Assembly (NCBI GenBank): GCA_012840135.1
Contig: DUMA01000018.1
Span: forward strand, 1 to 64,000
DNA length: 64,000 nucleotides
Origin: Thermoanaerobacterales bacterium
GTDB lineage: Bacteria; Bacillota; Thermosediminibacteria; Thermosediminibacterales; Tepidanaerobacteraceae
Direction: 5' to 3'
A program made the position numbers and the translations under genes. Below the pieces are notes generated by a model, which was not told the DNA's origin, ran no database searches, and saw only the letters and a program-made list of their open reading frames with translations. Below, one piece after another: positions 17,600 through 25,691 of this stretch. Each line of letters begins with the position of its first letter. Position 1 is the first letter of the stretch.

Positions 17600-18253
17600 A
17601 TGTTGCTGAAGTTAAAACAGATGGTGGTAGAATACGGAGAAAAGATCGTAAAAGAAGGTCTGGTGGTAGCCACCTGGGGGAACCTGAGCGCCAGAGAAGA
17701 GGATGAGGAAATATTTGTCATCACCCCCAGCGGCATGAACTACCACATCCTTGAACCGGAAGACATAGCTGCGGTAGATTTTGCCGGAAAACCCATCGGC
17801 ACCGGGCGCAAACCTTCCGTAGAAACGCCCATGCATGCGGCCATTTACAGGGCGAGGCCCGATGTAAAGGCCATAATTCACACCCACAGCATCAACGCCA
17901 GCGCCTGCGCGGCAGCCCGGGTGGAGATACCATGCATAATGGAAGATATGGCATCCATGGTGGGCGGGCCGGTGAAGGTAGCCGAATACGCGCCGACGGG
18001 TACCGAGCAACTGGCCGGAAATGTTCTTGCCGCCCTTGGAGACAGGAATGCAGTGCTGCTTGCCAACCACGGCGTGGTGACCGTCGGCAGGTGCCTGGAG
18101 GAAGCCTTTAAGCTCAGCATGATGGTGGAGAAGACTGCGGAGATATTCATAAAATCCAGGATATTGGGCCAGCCTTTTTCCCTGAGCGGGGAGGAAACAT
18201 GCTATTTAAAAGACTTTTACAGAAGATGCTACGGTCAGAATATGGAGAAATAA
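17600..18253 (+). CDS. Class II aldolase/adducin-family protein
   Basis: A 217-residue zinc-dependent class II aldolase like fuculose-1-phosphate aldolase. Zinc ligands appear in AIIHTHSINA (HxH) and LLANHGVVTVG (His), the phosphate loop in ATWGNLSARE and TPSGMNY, and the probable catalytic Glu in PCIMEDMA. The start is ATG 17600 after AAGGTG; the longer frame from 17504 overlaps mtnP. Directly after mtnP, it may cleave methylthioribulose-1-phosphate or deoxyribulose-1-phosphate to DHAP plus an aldehyde, as in the DHAP shunt. Methylthioribulose-1-P dehydratase (MtnB) is a relative and cannot be excluded. Confidence 0.85.
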   Translation: MLLKLKQMVVEYGEKIVKEGLVVATWGNLSAREEDEEIFVITPSGMNYHILEPEDIAAVDFAGKPIGTGRKPSVETPMHAAIYRARPDVKAIIHTHSINASACAAARVEIPCIMEDMASMVGGPVKVAEYAPTGTEQLAGNVLAALGDRNAVLLANHGVVTVGRCLEEAFKLSMMVEKTAEIFIKSRILGQPFSLSGEETCYLKDFYRRCYGQNMEK

Positions 18254-18261
18254 AGGTAGCA

Positions 18262-18290
18262 TTGCATAAAAGATACAAATGTAATATAAT
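18262..18290 (+). promoter_or_regulatory. Sigma-A-type promoter for the HEAT-like gene
   Basis: TTGCAT (18262-18267), 17-base spacer and TATAAT (18285-18290), about 40 bases before the start codon. Confidence 0.75.
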
Positions 18291-18329
18291 AGACAAAGCG
18301 GCATTTCGATAAAAAGAAAGGAGCGACCC

Positions 18330-19913
18330 ATGCAAAAAAGGACCCCTAAAAAAGCATGTAAAGTCGATTACCGGCTTTTATATAAAAGAAAAATAGTAGA
18401 TTTTTTGGAATCCTTAAAGGACAAAGAATACACCATCTGGCAGATGAACGAATCGATGAAAAAACTTTTCAGCATGGGAGAACAGGTAGTACAGATATGC
18501 CTTGCCAAACTGAGAGAAAATGACGAAGGACTGGCTCCTGTGGTCTGCTACGCTCTGGAGTATGCCGATAATTACGATGTGGTGGCCCCGTTGATGGATA
18601 TCCTGATCATGCCGGATATTTCTGACAAGGTAAAAGCAAGAATACTTACTGTGTTGTCCCATTACGGCGTGGATGCGGGCGAGCTACCCCTGGACATGAT
18701 AATGAAGGATTTCGACAGGGTTGCGTCAGAATCTCTTGCGGAGATGCTGGAAGACATAAGCAAGGATTATTTTATGATTCTGTATATCCTCGACGACATG
18801 GAAGAGTTCCCTCCGGATATGAAACTATCATATGTCAAAGACATCGGCGACCTGAAGGATGAGAGGGCTGTGGGGCTGCTGGAAATCATTGCTACGATGG
18901 ATGACGTTCCCTTAGCCCAGGAAGCCATAAAAGCTCTTGGAAAGATAAAAAGCGGCAAATCTCTTTTTGCCCTCAGCAAACTGGTCAATACTGTAAATGA
19001 TGACCGCACCCGGAAAATCGTTGAGAGAGAGATTCAGAGGTTAAAATTTAGCGGCGTGCAGATGGAAATAGCCCATCCCCCTGTGGCACTTGACAAACCT
19101 GTGAAAATTATCGTTTCCTCTGTAGATGGCCTTGGGAACCGAGCACTTTGGATCGCCTGGAAAAATCCTATAAAAGCCCGAAAGCTCGCTTCCATGAACC
19201 TGCTGCTCAATGCCGATACGGGCATTAAAGACTGCTGGGGCGTGCCGCAGATAAGCACTAGGGAATTTAACTCCTCGGTCAAAGACCTTGCCAAGACCAC
19301 CCTCATCGCAGAATGCAATATGGAATATGCGGTTGCACTGATAAAGGATGCGCTTTTCCTCAACCAGGAAAAGGGCATTGAAATACCGTACCAGTTTTTT
19401 TTCTGGAAGCATCTTCTGGAGCAGAATTATAACCTGAAACCTAAATCATACAAACCGTCCTTTGAGAAATACGACCTGGAAGAGATAGCAAGCAACAATG
19501 AATACTTCAAAAGTACCTTTGACCTGTTCAATTACAGGCTTTTTGACGACTGGTTTATAGCGGAGCCCAGGGTATACGATTACGCCGAGGAAAACAAGTC
19601 GAAAAAAGGCTATACAATAAAAAAAATGACGGCTCAGAGAGCGGAAAAGCTGTTTTCAAAGTTTACCCAGGAATTGATCGAGCCCCAGGTCCATGTGATT
19701 AAAAGAATGATGGAGCTGTCGGCTGATTTTCTCGACAGATCCGGCCAAAAAGAGCTGGCAAAGGTAGCTTTATCTGCGCTGCTCCATATGAATATAAGAC
19801 CCCTTTACTACCATCCATTCATACAGAGGATGATAATCGAGAGTATCAGAGTAGCCCTGAACAATATGAAAAACGGTTTCGACATGAGGGTGAATCCCGA
19901 TGCCTTTGAATGA
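18330..19913 (+). CDS. Hypothetical protein with HEAT-like helical repeats
   Basis: A 527-residue soluble protein without catalytic motifs. The first 220 residues look like tandem HEAT repeats: units such as EQVVQICLAKLRENDEGLAP, YDVVAPLMDILIMPDISDKV and DERAVGLLEIIATMDDVPLA recur at 30-40 residues. The rest is mixed helix and strand, with a basic N terminus (QKRTPKKACK). ATG 18330 follows AAAGGAG and has its own promoter. It lies between the MTA genes and metK but is probably a separate unit, as repeats follow it. A scaffold role would be usual for such repeats; no function is assigned. Confidence 0.75.
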   Translation: MQKRTPKKACKVDYRLLYKRKIVDFLESLKDKEYTIWQMNESMKKLFSMGEQVVQICLAKLRENDEGLAPVVCYALEYADNYDVVAPLMDILIMPDISDKVKARILTVLSHYGVDAGELPLDMIMKDFDRVASESLAEMLEDISKDYFMILYILDDMEEFPPDMKLSYVKDIGDLKDERAVGLLEIIATMDDVPLAQEAIKALGKIKSGKSLFALSKLVNTVNDDRTRKIVEREIQRLKFSGVQMEIAHPPVALDKPVKIIVSSVDGLGNRALWIAWKNPIKARKLASMNLLLNADTGIKDCWGVPQISTREFNSSVKDLAKTTLIAECNMEYAVALIKDALFLNQEKGIEIPYQFFFWKHLLEQNYNLKPKSYKPSFEKYDLEEIASNNEYFKSTFDLFNYRLFDDWFIAEPRVYDYAEENKSKKGYTIKKMTAQRAEKLFSKFTQELIEPQVHVIKRMMELSADFLDRSGQKELAKVALSALLHMNIRPLYYHPFIQRMIIESIRVALNNMKNGFDMRVNPDAFE

Positions 19914-19919
19914 TTAAAC

Positions 19920-20125
19920 GGGGACGTTCCTCCGCCTGCCCCAGTATCGGAAGTCAGATATCGGAAGTCGGAAGTCAGAATAGAAGGATTTGTCATTTCG
20001 GCAAATCCAAATTAATCTGACCTCTACATTCGACCTTTGCTATAAAGAGGTGCGTCCCCTGATTATAAAGGGGACGTTCCTCCGCCTGCCCCAGAGGAAT
20101 GCCTCAGAAAAGGAGGTGCGTCCCC
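19920..20125 (+). repeat. Tandem GGGGACG...CGTCCCC inverted-repeat elements
   Basis: A 25-base unit starting GGGGACGTTCCTCCGCCTGC occurs at 19920-19944 and again at 20070-20094, exactly 150 bases apart. Each is followed by an inverted partner, GAGGTGCGTCCCC (about 20048-20060 and 20113-20125), so two stem-forming units stand in tandem between the HEAT gene and metK. The second copy lies next to the metK ribosome site. Related GGGACGGTT sequences recur at 29.98, 52.5 and 54.9 kb. Confidence 0.8.
19978..20036 (+). repeat. Dispersed hairpin repeat, copy A
   Basis: Starts GAATAGAAGG; stem GGATTTG (19986-19992) with CAAATCC (20002-20008); then AAATTAATC and GACCTC. A diverged copy at 27557-27610 keeps the flanks but changes both stem arms to GGAATTG and CAATTCC, so pairing is preserved. 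Confidence 0.75.
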
Positions 20126-20149
20126 TTACCTTAGAAAAGGAGGTATAGA

Positions 20150-21346
20150 ATGGGAAAAGATTTCCTATTTACTTCAGAATCAGTTACCGAAGGCCATCCA
20201 GACAAGATATGCGATCAGGTGTCGGATGCCATACTGGATGCCATATTCGAAAAGGACCCTTACGCACGGGTGGCGTGCGAGACCGCCGTAACTACCGGAC
20301 TGGTAATGGTTATGGGAGAGATAACCACTGACTGTTATGTGGACATACCCAAAATCGCCCGGGAAACCATAAGGGAAATAGGATACACGCGGGCGAAATA
20401 CGGCTTTGATTGTGATACATGTGCCGTGCTCACTTCTATTGATGAACAGTCCCCGGATATCGCCATGGGTGTAAACAATGCCTATGAGCTGCGGGAAGGC
20501 CAGGAAGCCCACGATGATCTGGACAGGATCGGGGCCGGCGACCAGGGCATGATGTTCGGCTTTGCGGTGGACGAGACCCCCGAGCTCATGCCGATGCCCA
20601 TTTCCCTGGCCCACAAGCTTGCCAGAAGGCTTTCGGAAGTCCGGAAATCAAAATTGCTTACGTACCTGAGGCCCGATGGGAAAACCCAGGTAACGGTCCA
20701 GTATGTGGATTCAAAGCCCGTGAGGGTGGACAAGATTGTGGTTTCCGCCCAGCACAAATCATCGGTGGAACTTCCGACTCTCAAAGCCGATATCATAGAG
20801 CATGTGATAAAAAAGGTCATTCCGGAACATCTCATGGACAGCGCCACCAAAATATATGTGAATCCCACCGGCAGGTTCGTGGTGGGAGGGCCCCATGGGG
20901 ATTCGGGGCTCACGGGCCGCAAGATAATAGTGGACACTTACGGCGGCTATGCCAGACACGGTGGAGGCGCCTTTTCCGGCAAGGACCCCACAAAGGTGGA
21001 CCGTTCCGCAGCATATGCAGCAAGATATGTGGCGAAAAATATTGTAGCCGCAGGCCTGGCAAAAAAATGCGAAGTCCAGGTGGCATATGCCATAGGGGTT
21101 TCACACCCGGTATCCATCATGGTTGATACTTTCGGTACCGGAGTCATATCCGACGAAAAAATCCAGAAACTTATTGTAGAAAACTTTGACCTGCGACCCG
21201 GAGCCATTATTCGAGACCTGGACCTGAGGAGGCCCATATACAAGCAGGTAGCGGCTTACGGCCACTTCGGGAGGCCGGACCTCGACCTTTCCTGGGAAAA
21301 AACAGATAAAGCAGAACTCTTGAGGAGACAAGCAAGCAGCCTGTAA
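20150..21346 (+). CDS. metK: S-adenosylmethionine synthetase
   Basis: Forms SAM from methionine and ATP; acts as a cytosolic tetramer. The 398 residues contain [16 protein letters not shown], the ATP motif [10 protein letters not shown] and the phosphate loop [16 protein letters not shown], all intact. ATG 20150 follows AAAAGGAGGT by 6 bases. No SAM riboswitch precedes it; the upstream space is filled by inverted repeats. A short hairpin (21335-21341 with 21349-21355) after the stop may weakly terminate before degS. Confidence 0.98.
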   Translation: MGKDFLFTSESVTEGHPDKICDQVSDAILDAIFEKDPYARVACETAVTTGLVMVMGEITTDCYVDIPKIARETIREIGYTRAKYGFDCDTCAVLTSIDEQSPDIAMGVNNAYELREGQEAHDDLDRIGAGDQGMMFGFAVDETPELMPMPISLAHKLARRLSEVRKSKLLTYLRPDGKTQVTVQYVDSKPVRVDKIVVSAQHKSSVELPTLKADIIEHVIKKVIPEHLMDSATKIYVNPTGRFVVGGPHGDSGLTGRKIIVDTYGGYARHGGGAFSGKDPTKVDRSAAYAARYVAKNIVAAGLAKKCEVQVAYAIGVSHPVSIMVDTFGTGVISDEKIQKLIVENFDLRPGAIIRDLDLRRPIYKQVAAYGHFGRPDLDLSWEKTDKAELLRRQASSL

Positions 21347-21422
21347 ATGGCTGCTATTTCTGTAAAAAAGAAGGAAATACTCGGCTGCTGTCGAATATTA
21401 TCCAAAAAGGAGGTGGTCGCAT

Positions 21423-22589
21423 CTGAAAAAAAACCGGCTGGACATATCATACCTCAACCAGGTGATTGATTCCACCATAGAAGCGGTGGAAAAAGGCCAG
21501 AAGGAGATTTTCAACATAGCTGAACACTCAAAGCGCGAGTGTCAGCGCCTTGAAAAAGAATTGCTTCATGTAAAGCAACTGGCAAAAGAGACCATAGAAA
21601 GGGTCGATGCTCTTGAAAAACAGGAAAAAGCTGCAAAGTTCAAACTCATGATGGTGAGCCGGGATTTTAAAAAATACAGTGAAGATGATATAAAGAATGC
21701 TTACGAAGAAGCCAGGGATATACAGATAAAGCTGTCTCTTGAAAAGGAAAGGGAGCTGCAACTCAGAGAAAAGAGAAACGATATTGAAAGAAACTACAAG
21801 AGCATGATGACCATCCTGGAGCAGGCCGAGCATCTCACCATGCAGGTGGGAGTCGCCCTGAGCTTCCTTAAGGGCAACCTGGAAGATATCTCCGGGCAGC
21901 TTACCGATGCGGCCCAGAAGCGCAACTTTGCATCCCAGATCATAAAAGCCCAGGAAGAAGAACGAAGGCGGGTGGCCCGGGATATTCACGATGGCCCGGC
22001 TCAGACCATGGCCAATATCATAATCCAGGCCGAGATATGTGAAAAGCTTTTTGAAAAGGATCTGGACAGGGCCAAAGAGGAGCTAAAGGAGCTGAAAGAG
22101 ATTGTGAGGGGGTCCCTCAAGGAACTTCGCAAGATCATATTCGATTTAAGACCTTCGGCTCTGGATGACCTGGGCCTCGAGGCCGTGGTGAGGCGATCGT
22201 GCTCCGAATTCCAGGAAGACACAGGGGTACATACCGATTTTAGAATATTCGGCGACAGAATGAGAATGGACCCCAGCATAGAAGTGACGCTGTTCAGGAT
22301 AATTCAGGAAGCCCTTTCAAATATAAAGAAGCATGCCAATGCGAATAATGCTGTTATAAAACTTGAAATCGGCGGTGGCCTGGTGAACCTCGTGATAGCT
22401 GACGATGGCAGCGGATTTGATTTAAACGCCCGGACGGCCGGATCAGAAATGCAGGACCACTTCGGACTTTTGAGCATAAAAGAGCGCACGGAACTTTTAA
22501 ACGGTACGATCCACATAGAGACAGCTCCGGGTGCAGGCACAAAAATCTTTATAACAATCCCCGTAAAGGGAAGAAGGGAGGGAGATTGA
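21423..22589 (+). CDS. degS: Sensor histidine kinase DegS (probable CTG start)
   Basis: Cytosolic kinase without membrane segments that phosphorylates DegU. The N-terminal coiled-coil sensor region (about 1-175) resembles DegS. The phosphoacceptor segment EEERRRVARDIHDGPAQTMA carries the His, and the HATPase part shows DDGSGFDLN and GAGTKIFITIP. The first usual start codon is GTG 21462, but homology to B. subtilis DegS extends further upstream. AAGGAGG lies 9 bases before an in-frame CTG at 21423, giving 388 residues, so a CTG start is proposed. It overlaps degU by one base. Confidence 0.9.
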   Translation: MKKNRLDISYLNQVIDSTIEAVEKGQKEIFNIAEHSKRECQRLEKELLHVKQLAKETIERVDALEKQEKAAKFKLMMVSRDFKKYSEDDIKNAYEEARDIQIKLSLEKERELQLREKRNDIERNYKSMMTILEQAEHLTMQVGVALSFLKGNLEDISGQLTDAAQKRNFASQIIKAQEEERRRVARDIHDGPAQTMANIIIQAEICEKLFEKDLDRAKEELKELKEIVRGSLKELRKIIFDLRPSALDDLGLEAVVRRSCSEFQEDTGVHTDFRIFGDRMRMDPSIEVTLFRIIQEALSNIKKHANANNAVIKLEIGGGLVNLVIADDGSGFDLNARTAGSEMQDHFGLLSIKERTELLNGTIHIETAPGAGTKIFITIPVKGRREGD

Positions 22590-23230
22590 TGGGCAAGATA
22601 TCGGTGGTACTGGTAGACGACCATGTGCTGGTCCGCAAAGGGTTAAGAAAAATACTGGAGATGGAGGAAGACATCGAAGTAATTGGTGAGGCTTCAGACG
22701 GTATTTCTGCCATTGAAGAGATAAAGGCAAAAAAGCCCCGCGTGGTTCTGCTGGATATTAACATGCCACAGATGAACGGCATAGAAGTTACAAAAGCATT
22801 AAAGAAGGAACGGCTGGATACGAAGATAATAATACTTACCATCTATGATGACCGGGAATACCTTCTGGAACTCATCAAGATGGGAATATCGGGCTACATA
22901 CTCAAAGATATAGATCCCCAGGGCCTGATAGATGCCGTAAGATCCGTCAGCCGCGGGGAAACCTATATTCAGCCCAACCTTACCCGGGCTCTGATCGCCG
23001 AATACAACCGAATGACCCAGCCCATAACCGGCGCGGGCAAACCGCTTACTGCCAGGGAAAAGGAGGTTCTCGCTTTTATAGCTGAAGGCCTCAGCAACAG
23101 CGAGATTTCGTCCAGACTGGCCATCAGCGAAAAAACGGTGAAAAACCACGTGAGCAGCATTTTAAGAAAATTAAATCTTCAGGACAGGACCCAGGTGGCA
23201 GTTTTTGCACTCAAAAACAAACTGGTATAG
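22589..23230 (+). CDS. degU: Response regulator DegU (NarL/LuxR type)
   Basis: The 213-residue partner of DegS. The receiver domain has the acidic pair in LVDDH, the phospho-Asp in VVLLDINMPQMNG (about residue 55) and the Lys in GYILKDI. The C-terminal LuxR-type helix-turn-helix reads LTAREKEVLAFIAEGLSNSE with ISEKTVKNHVSSILRKL. ATG 22589 overlaps the degS TGA (ATGA arrangement) after GGGAGGGAG; the in-frame TTG at 22586 is less likely. DegU governs exoenzymes, motility and competence in Bacillus; targets here are unknown. Confidence 0.95.
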   Translation: MGKISVVLVDDHVLVRKGLRKILEMEEDIEVIGEASDGISAIEEIKAKKPRVVLLDINMPQMNGIEVTKALKKERLDTKIIILTIYDDREYLLELIKMGISGYILKDIDPQGLIDAVRSVSRGETYIQPNLTRALIAEYNRMTQPITGAGKPLTAREKEVLAFIAEGLSNSEISSRLAISEKTVKNHVSSILRKLNLQDRTQVAVFALKNKLV

Positions 23231-23292
23231 TAACGGTATGGCCCCCTTCCGAATAATATGTATACATGAGAGTTCCGGGAGGGGGAAGAATC

Positions 23293-23721
23293 ATGCCTTT
23301 CGACATTGTAATCATTTTTATGACGGTATTTGCCATGTTCGGAGTATTATATGTTTTTCAAGTATTTTTCCTGTTTTATTTCCGCAAAAATGCCGGTATA
23401 AGGCACGAAACGGTGATTGTAGTCAAAAATGCCCAGGATAAAATAGAAGGTATCGTAAGAGGATTTTACCGGCATCATAACGGCAGAGCGGAGGAACTCT
23501 GGATAGTAGATGGCGGTTCTTCAGACCAGACCATAGAGATCCTTGAGAGGCTTTCACTGACATTTCCGGGGTTAAAGGTGTTGATGCTTCCGGAGCTGCC
23601 GCCGAAGGCGTGCATGCAGGAGACGTTAAAATATATTGATAAACCTGCGATACTATTTCTGGATCTTACGACACATGCGGGAAATATTGATGACTTTTTA
23701 AGACAAAAAGTGTCGAAATAG
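23293..23721 (+). CDS. Small membrane-anchored protein with glycosyltransferase-like segment
   Basis: A 142-residue protein. Residues 3-30 form one membrane helix; a cytoplasmic domain follows with ELWIVDGGSSDQTIEILERL, which looks like the nucleotide-binding DxS strand of GT2 glycosyltransferases. The fold stops well short of a full GT2 domain (missing the DxD and acceptor half), so it is either a reduced relative or unrelated. ATG 23293 follows GGAGGGGGAAG. It lies 62 bases after degU and may be cotranscribed. Function unknown. Confidence 0.7.
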   Translation: MPFDIVIIFMTVFAMFGVLYVFQVFFLFYFRKNAGIRHETVIVVKNAQDKIEGIVRGFYRHHNGRAEELWIVDGGSSDQTIEILERLSLTFPGLKVLMLPELPPKACMQETLKYIDKPAILFLDLTTHAGNIDDFLRQKVSK

Positions 23722-23864
23722 GTCTAAAATACTATGTAAATTAGGACAACCGAGTGATATCAATTTTTTCCAATACATTTTATAATTATATTTGTAAAAG
23801 CCCTATTTCTTCTCAAAGTTTTACCCCTTAGTTCTTTTTATGCCCCCCTTTCTTTCGTGGTGTT

Positions 23865-23896
23865 GACCCTGAAATAAACTGAGGGTCTTTTTTTTT
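23865..23896 (+). terminator. Terminator downstream of the degSU cluster
   Basis: GACCCT (23865-23870) pairs with AGGGTC (23882-23887), followed by a nine-T run. The rest of the 23722-23964 gap is AT-rich with no gene seen. Confidence 0.85.
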
Positions 23897-23964
23897 ATAT
23901 TCCCAAAAGGAAATATACTATTTGTGTAGAATATATATAAAAATAAACTTGTGGGGGCATATAT

Positions 23965-25656
23965 ATGCTTTCGGTAAAAAAATATACCTGGCTGGTGGCA
24001 GGGCTTGGTATCGGGTTATTTCTTATATTTACCGGAATTTGCGGTTTTAAAATGCGGGAATCATGGGAGAATTTTCTGATATTCTTAATACTTATGGTAA
24101 TATCAGAACTTCATGTAATACACATTAATCACAGTTTTTTAACCATGGAATTCGGTTTCGTTTATGCATCTGTTTTGATTTTCGGTCCAATTCCCGCTGC
24201 TGCCATGAAGTTTTTGAGCACTTTTATTACCCAGTGCTACCTGCGCAGAAAGTATGAGTTCAGGGAGAGATTGGGCATCATATTTTTCAATATAGGGCAG
24301 TACATGATAAGTTTTTTTGGAGCTCTCGGTGCCTATTATATTGCATCTAAAGTCTTTGCAGGCTATGGTACGGTTCATACTGCTGTCGCCCGGGGCGCGG
24401 GAATAATTGCATATTTTTTTATGAATAACCTTATGGTGGAAGGCTATATTTACCTTGACAAGCACAAGAAACTCTTTATAAAATTGGGGCAATCTTTAAT
24501 AAATGATGCCACGACATATCTAATAGCGGTGCCCGCCGGCATTATCATGGCCGAAACCTACGAACATTTCGGCTTTTACTCGATATTTTTCGTGTTTCTT
24601 CCGTACATGATAATAGTATATGTTTACAGGTTTTACATGAACCTTATAGCCACCAACCGGGAACTGAGAGCCCTTTACGATGTGGCTGCCACCATGACGT
24701 CCACCCTGGACATAGACGAAGTGCTGGAAATAGTTCTTGTATCCATAGAAAATCTTGCCCCCTGGGATACCGCATGCCTTTTCGTTTACCAGCACGGAGC
24801 CCTGGTGCCCGCAGTGTACGACGGCTTCAGCGACAGCAAGTTTAAAGATGTGAAAATAAAGCCGGGCGAAGGGATTACCGGTTCCTGTCTGTTGAAGGGG
24901 AAGGGTGAAATTGTAAACAACTGTCAGAACGACCTCAGATTTTTACGTTTGCCGGGCTTGCCCAAAGATACCAGGTCTATGATGGCCGTTCCCCTGATAA
25001 GCGGCAGTGAACTGATAGGAGCCATTGCTCTAACCAGTTCGAAAAACTTTGTTTATACGCAGAAACACCTTACCCTGATGAGCATTCTAGCGAGCCAGGC
25101 GGCGGTGGCCATTTCCAATGCAAGACTTTTCGACAGGACGACACAGATGGCCATCACTGACGGTCTTACTAAACTTTATAATTACCGGTACATCTATGAT
25201 GAACTGGAGCGGCAGGTCAACAGAGTAAAATATAACGGCGGGGTTTTCAGCCTCATCATAATAGATATTGATCACTTTAAAGCCTTTAATGACATGTATG
25301 GCCACCAGATAGGTGATGAGATACTCCAGAATCTGGCAGTAGTCTTAAAAAACAACGTGCGGGCAAAGGATTCGGTGGGGCGCTACGGCGGTGAAGAATT
25401 TGCCATCATACTGCCGGACATATCGTCGGTGGAAGCTGCAGGCATTGCCGAAAGAATAAGGCAGGCTGTGGAAAAAACGGAGCTTGCCAGGACAGCATCG
25501 GGCAAGGGCCTGTATATAACCATAAGCGCGGGCGTCGCGTCCTATCCCGATGATGCTCTTTCGGTAGACGATCTGGTGAGAAAGGCGGACAACGCGCTGC
25601 TGTTCGGGGCAAAACAGGACGGCAGAAACAAGGTGGTCCAGTTTAAGAAATACTGA
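23965..25656 (+). CDS. Diguanylate cyclase with membrane, GAF and GGDEF domains
   Basis: A 563-residue enzyme making c-di-GMP from two GTP. Residues 1-225 are a multi-helix membrane sensor. A GAF domain follows (about 245-395, TSTLDIDEVLEIVLVSIENL to QAAVAISNARLF). The C-terminal GGDEF domain has the active motif RYGGEEF near residue 475 and an upstream RAKD matching the RxxD inhibitory site, so product inhibition is expected. ATG 23965 lies after GTGGGGG. Two tandem HD-GYP proteins in this window could degrade the product. Confidence 0.92.
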   Translation: MLSVKKYTWLVAGLGIGLFLIFTGICGFKMRESWENFLIFLILMVISELHVIHINHSFLTMEFGFVYASVLIFGPIPAAAMKFLSTFITQCYLRRKYEFRERLGIIFFNIGQYMISFFGALGAYYIASKVFAGYGTVHTAVARGAGIIAYFFMNNLMVEGYIYLDKHKKLFIKLGQSLINDATTYLIAVPAGIIMAETYEHFGFYSIFFVFLPYMIIVYVYRFYMNLIATNRELRALYDVAATMTSTLDIDEVLEIVLVSIENLAPWDTACLFVYQHGALVPAVYDGFSDSKFKDVKIKPGEGITGSCLLKGKGEIVNNCQNDLRFLRLPGLPKDTRSMMAVPLISGSELIGAIALTSSKNFVYTQKHLTLMSILASQAAVAISNARLFDRTTQMAITDGLTKLYNYRYIYDELERQVNRVKYNGGVFSLIIIDIDHFKAFNDMYGHQIGDEILQNLAVVLKNNVRAKDSVGRYGGEEFAIILPDISSVEAAGIAERIRQAVEKTELARTASGKGLYITISAGVASYPDDALSVDDLVRKADNALLFGAKQDGRNKVVQFKKY

Positions 25657-25662
25657 AAAATA

Positions 25663-25691
25663 GCCGGGCTTAAACCTTGCCCGGGCTTTTT
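25663..25691. terminator. Bidirectional terminator between convergent genes
   Basis: CCGGGC (25664-25669) pairs with GCCCGG (25679-25684), with T5 after it on the plus strand. It overlaps the last codons of the minus-strand GH18 gene. Confidence 0.75.

Noticed and set aside
20040-20149. A SAM riboswitch before metK
   Set aside because: No SAM-I, SAM-II or SAM-IV core is present; the space holds inverted repeats.
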